A stretch of 8,629 bases of DNA from Candidatus Iainarchaeum sp. (GTDB lineage Archaea; Micrarchaeota; Micrarchaeia; Anstonellales; Bilamarchaeaceae), in assembly GCA_028711485.1 (NCBI GenBank), contig JAQTSF010000028.1, forward strand, positions 1 through 8,629, read 5' to 3'. Shown here one piece after another: positions 6,808 to 8,629 of this stretch. A program made the position numbers and the translations under genes. Under the pieces are notes generated by a model. The model worked only from the letters and a program-made list of their open reading frames with translations. It was not told where the DNA came from and searched no databases. The number at the start of each line of letters is the position of its first letter. Position 1 is the first letter of the stretch.

Positions 6808-7812
6808 ATGAATAATTGTATAATTGAAACAAAAGCATTAACTAAAAAATTTAATTCTCTGATTGCAGTAAATAATGTTTCAATTAAAGTAAATAAGGGA
6901 GAAATATTTGGAATATTGGGTCCTAATGGAGCCGGAAAAACAACATTAATTTCGATGTTAATAACAATGAAAAAACCTAGTTCTGGAGAAGCAGTGGTTG
7001 ATGGCTTTGATATTAGAAAAAATCCTGATGATGTTAGAAAAAGCATAGGAATTGTATTTCAGGACCCTTCACTTGATGAAGAGTTAACTGCTTTTGAAAA
7101 TTTAGAAATGCATGCTGCATTATACGGGATTACGAAAAAGGAACGAGAAAAAAGAATAAAAGAGGTTATTCATGTTGTAGAATTAGATGAAAGATTAACT
7201 GACCTTGTAAAAACATACTCAGGAGGGATGAGAAGAAGGTTAGAAATTGCAAGAGGACTGATACACAGACCAAAAATATTATTTTTAGATGAGCCAACTT
7301 TGGGCTTGGATCCACAAACAAGAAAACGTATTTGGGACTATATTAGAAAATTAAAAAAAGAGAACAACACAACAATAATACTTACAACTCATTATATGGA
7401 TGAAGCAGATTCTTTATGTGATAGAATTGCAATAATTGATCATGGAAATATAATTATTTTAGATAATAATGAAAATTTAAAAAATTCAATTGGCGGGGAT
7501 GTGATATCTATTAAAATCGCAGAACCCAAAAAATTAAGAGAAAAAATTGAAAATGCTCAATTAAAATGGATAAAAGGTATGGAAGAATATAATGATGAAT
7601 TAAAGATAAGGGTAGAAATGGGTGAGAGGAGAATACCAAAAATAATAGAAATTGCAAAAAATAATAATTGGGAAATAGAATCAGTAAATTTACATAAGCC
7701 AACATTGGATGATGTGTTTTTTCATTATACTGGAAAGGATATACGAGAAGAAAATGGATCAGTAAAGGATTTGATAAGGATAAGAAGGAAAGCATGGGGT
7801 AAGGGAAGATGA
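6808..7812 (+). CDS. ABC-2 exporter ATP-binding subunit (DrrA-type)
   Basis: This 334-residue protein is the ATP-hydrolysing subunit of an ABC exporter and acts at the cytoplasmic face of the membrane with the permease encoded next. It carries Walker A GPNGAGKTT (38-46), Q-loop Gln85, signature YSGGM (137-141), Walker B ILFLDEP (157-163, catalytic Glu162), D-loop LGLD (165-168) and switch His195. All key residues are intact. The C-terminal 100 residues, including PTLDDVFFHYTG (298-309), match the extension of the DrrA/multidrug-export branch. The substrate cannot be read from the sequence; drugs, lipids or polysaccharides are all possible for this family. A longer reading from 6769 would add 13 residues overlapping the GTPase gene, but the 6808 start has a Shine-Dalgarno site and gives the usual N terminus. 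The stop overlaps the permease start by 4 bases, which suggests translational coupling. Confidence 0.95.
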   Translation: MNNCIIETKALTKKFNSLIAVNNVSIKVNKGEIFGILGPNGAGKTTLISMLITMKKPSSGEAVVDGFDIRKNPDDVRKSIGIVFQDPSLDEELTAFENLEMHAALYGITKKEREKRIKEVIHVVELDERLTDLVKTYSGGMRRRLEIARGLIHRPKILFLDEPTLGLDPQTRKRIWDYIRKLKKENNTTIILTTHYMDEADSLCDRIAIIDHGNIIILDNNENLKNSIGGDVISIKIAEPKKLREKIENAQLKWIKGMEEYNDELKIRVEMGERRIPKIIEIAKNNNWEIESVNLHKPTLDDVFFHYTGKDIREENGSVKDLIRIRRKAWGKGR

Positions 7813-8567
7813 ATCAAGAATTGGCTGCAATTTATTTTATATGGAAAAGAGAATTGATAAGATTCTTTAGATCCAAAAGCAGAGTAATTGGAAGTTTGGG
7901 AATGCCATTTTTTTTCCTTGCAATTGTTGGAAATGGATTAAATAATGTAGTAGATCTTCCTAATTTACAAAGTGGATATATGGGATTTATTGTCCCTGGA
8001 ATTTTAGGAATGGTTTTGTTGTCTGGATCACTATTTTCCGGAATAATAGTGATAATGGACAGGCAGTTTGGATTCTTAAAAGAAACCTTGATTGCACCAG
8101 TGTCCAGACTGAGTATTGTATTAGGTAAAGCTTTAGGGGGAGCTACTACGGCAGTATTTCAGGGCATCTTAATGCTCTTTGTTGCCATGCTTTTAGGGGT
8201 AAATATAGAACCAGTTGTCCTTCCTAGTGTAATAGCTCTGATGTTTCTGATTTCATTAGCCTTTGTTTCTTTAGGAACAGCATTCGCATCTGCTATGGAG
8301 GATATGCACGGATTTCAATTAATAATGAATTTCTTAATAATGCCTATGTTCTTCTTATCAGGAGCATTATTCCCTTTGGATTCTGCTCCGGAGATAATTC
8401 GAAGTATATCGTATCTAAATCCATTAACTTATGGAGTAGAATCATTAAGATTCTTTTTAGTAGGATACTCAGTTATACCTATTGAATTAAGTCTTGGTAT
8501 ACTAACTCTTTTCTTAATAATAACTCTATTTTTGAGTGTATATTTATTTAATAAAATTGAGGAATAA
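7809..8567 (+). CDS. ABC-2 type transporter permease (DrrB-like)
   Basis: This 252-residue integral membrane protein forms the pore half of the exporter, probably as a dimer with two copies of the upstream ATPase. Six hydrophobic segments can be placed at about 24-42, 58-82, 104-130, 137-160, 169-190 and 225-247. Family marks include a cytoplasmic N-terminal amphipathic stretch (IWKRELIRFFRSK), the ABC-2 loop DRQFGFLKETLIAPVSR (84-100) followed by LGKALGG, and LNPLTYGVESLR (203-214) before the last helix. The length is typical of DrrB/ABC-2 permeases. The ATG overlaps the ATPase stop as ATGA, with a G-rich stretch (GGTAAGGG) just upstream, so expression is probably coupled. The family and pairing are clear; the substrate is not. 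Confidence 0.95.
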   Translation: MNQELAAIYFIWKRELIRFFRSKSRVIGSLGMPFFFLAIVGNGLNNVVDLPNLQSGYMGFIVPGILGMVLLSGSLFSGIIVIMDRQFGFLKETLIAPVSRLSIVLGKALGGATTAVFQGILMLFVAMLLGVNIEPVVLPSVIALMFLISLAFVSLGTAFASAMEDMHGFQLIMNFLIMPMFFLSGALFPLDSAPEIIRSISYLNPLTYGVESLRFFLVGYSVIPIELSLGILTLFLIITLFLSVYLFNKIEE

Positions 8568-8594
8568 TTTTTTAAAAAATAAAAAATAAAAAAA
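8568..8594 (+). terminator. Oligo-T/oligo-A transcription end region
   Basis: Directly after the permease stop come six T, then runs of six, six and seven A separated by single T. Archaeal RNA polymerase commonly terminates on oligo-T in the sense strand, so the T6 run could end the GTPase-ABC transcript. The A runs would act the same way for any transcript entering from the right. The A run ending in GG also leads into the promoter-like element that follows. Confidence 0.4.
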
Positions 8595-8597
8595 GGA

Positions 8598-8605
8598 TTT
8601 ATACT
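8598..8605 (+). promoter_or_regulatory. TATA-like box for a gene starting at or beyond the right edge
   Basis: TTTATACT is preceded by AAAAAAAGGA, a purine-rich stretch that would suit a BRE. Counting 26-27 bases from its centre puts transcription start at about 8628, at the window edge. The other leaderless-type genes here use the same spacing, so a plus-strand gene probably begins just outside. The gene itself cannot be seen. Confidence 0.4.
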
Positions 8606-8629
8606 ACTAACTAGGAATAGAATTATTGA

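Noticed and set aside
6563..7046. Two overlapping minus-strand open frames across the GTPase end and ABC ATPase start
   Set aside because: Both are antisense to conserved domains (TGS-like and Walker A regions) and neither resembles a known protein.
7511..7795. Minus-strand open frame antisense to the ABC ATPase C terminus
   Set aside because: Its hydrophobic composition comes from complementing AT-rich Lys/Glu codons, and the sense frame is a recognised DrrA-type extension.
1..8629. CRISPR array, tRNA or rRNA gene, insertion sequence or long direct repeats
   Set aside because: The only non-coding stretches are 834-865, 5501-5612, 6798-6807 and 8568-8629. None contains spaced repeats, a tRNA-like fold or terminal inverted repeats that I can see.

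Overview
The window is AT-rich DNA that reads as archaeal. The GTPase at 5613-6797 has the archaeal/eukaryotic-type insert of the OBG/YchF family. The genes that open transcription units have TATA-like boxes centred about 27 bases upstream of their ATG and no Shine-Dalgarno sequence, as in archaeal leaderless transcription. Low GC, small intergenic gaps and a giant unrecognised surface protein would fit a DPANN-type lineage, but that placement is inference.

Layout: two minus-strand genes fill 1-5500. The first to be transcribed (5500 to 866) encodes a 1544-residue membrane protein that I do not recognise. It has an N-terminal signal/anchor, a small cysteine-containing ectodomain, a transmembrane helix, about 1200 mostly helical residues predicted to be cytoplasmic, a possible second membrane segment near the C terminus, and a four-cysteine zinc-ribbon-like tail. 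Just downstream, behind its own promoter-like element, lies a lipoprotein gene (833 to beyond position 1) that is cut by the window edge. A 112-base divergent intergenic region (5501-5612) separates these from a compact plus-strand set: an OBG/YchF-type GTPase with a TGS-like end, a DrrA-type ABC ATPase, and a DrrB-type ABC-2 permease. The gaps within this set are 10 bases and then a 4-base overlap. An oligo-T/oligo-A spacer and a promoter-like element for the next gene follow at the right edge.

The ATPase and permease almost certainly form one ABC-2 exporter. The GTPase is a ribosome-associated housekeeping-type protein that shares the transcription unit, probably without a direct functional link. 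The giant protein and the lipoprotein are both predicted to face the cell surface and may belong to one envelope system, but nothing in the window proves its function. No RNA gene, CRISPR array, insertion sequence or integration site was seen.
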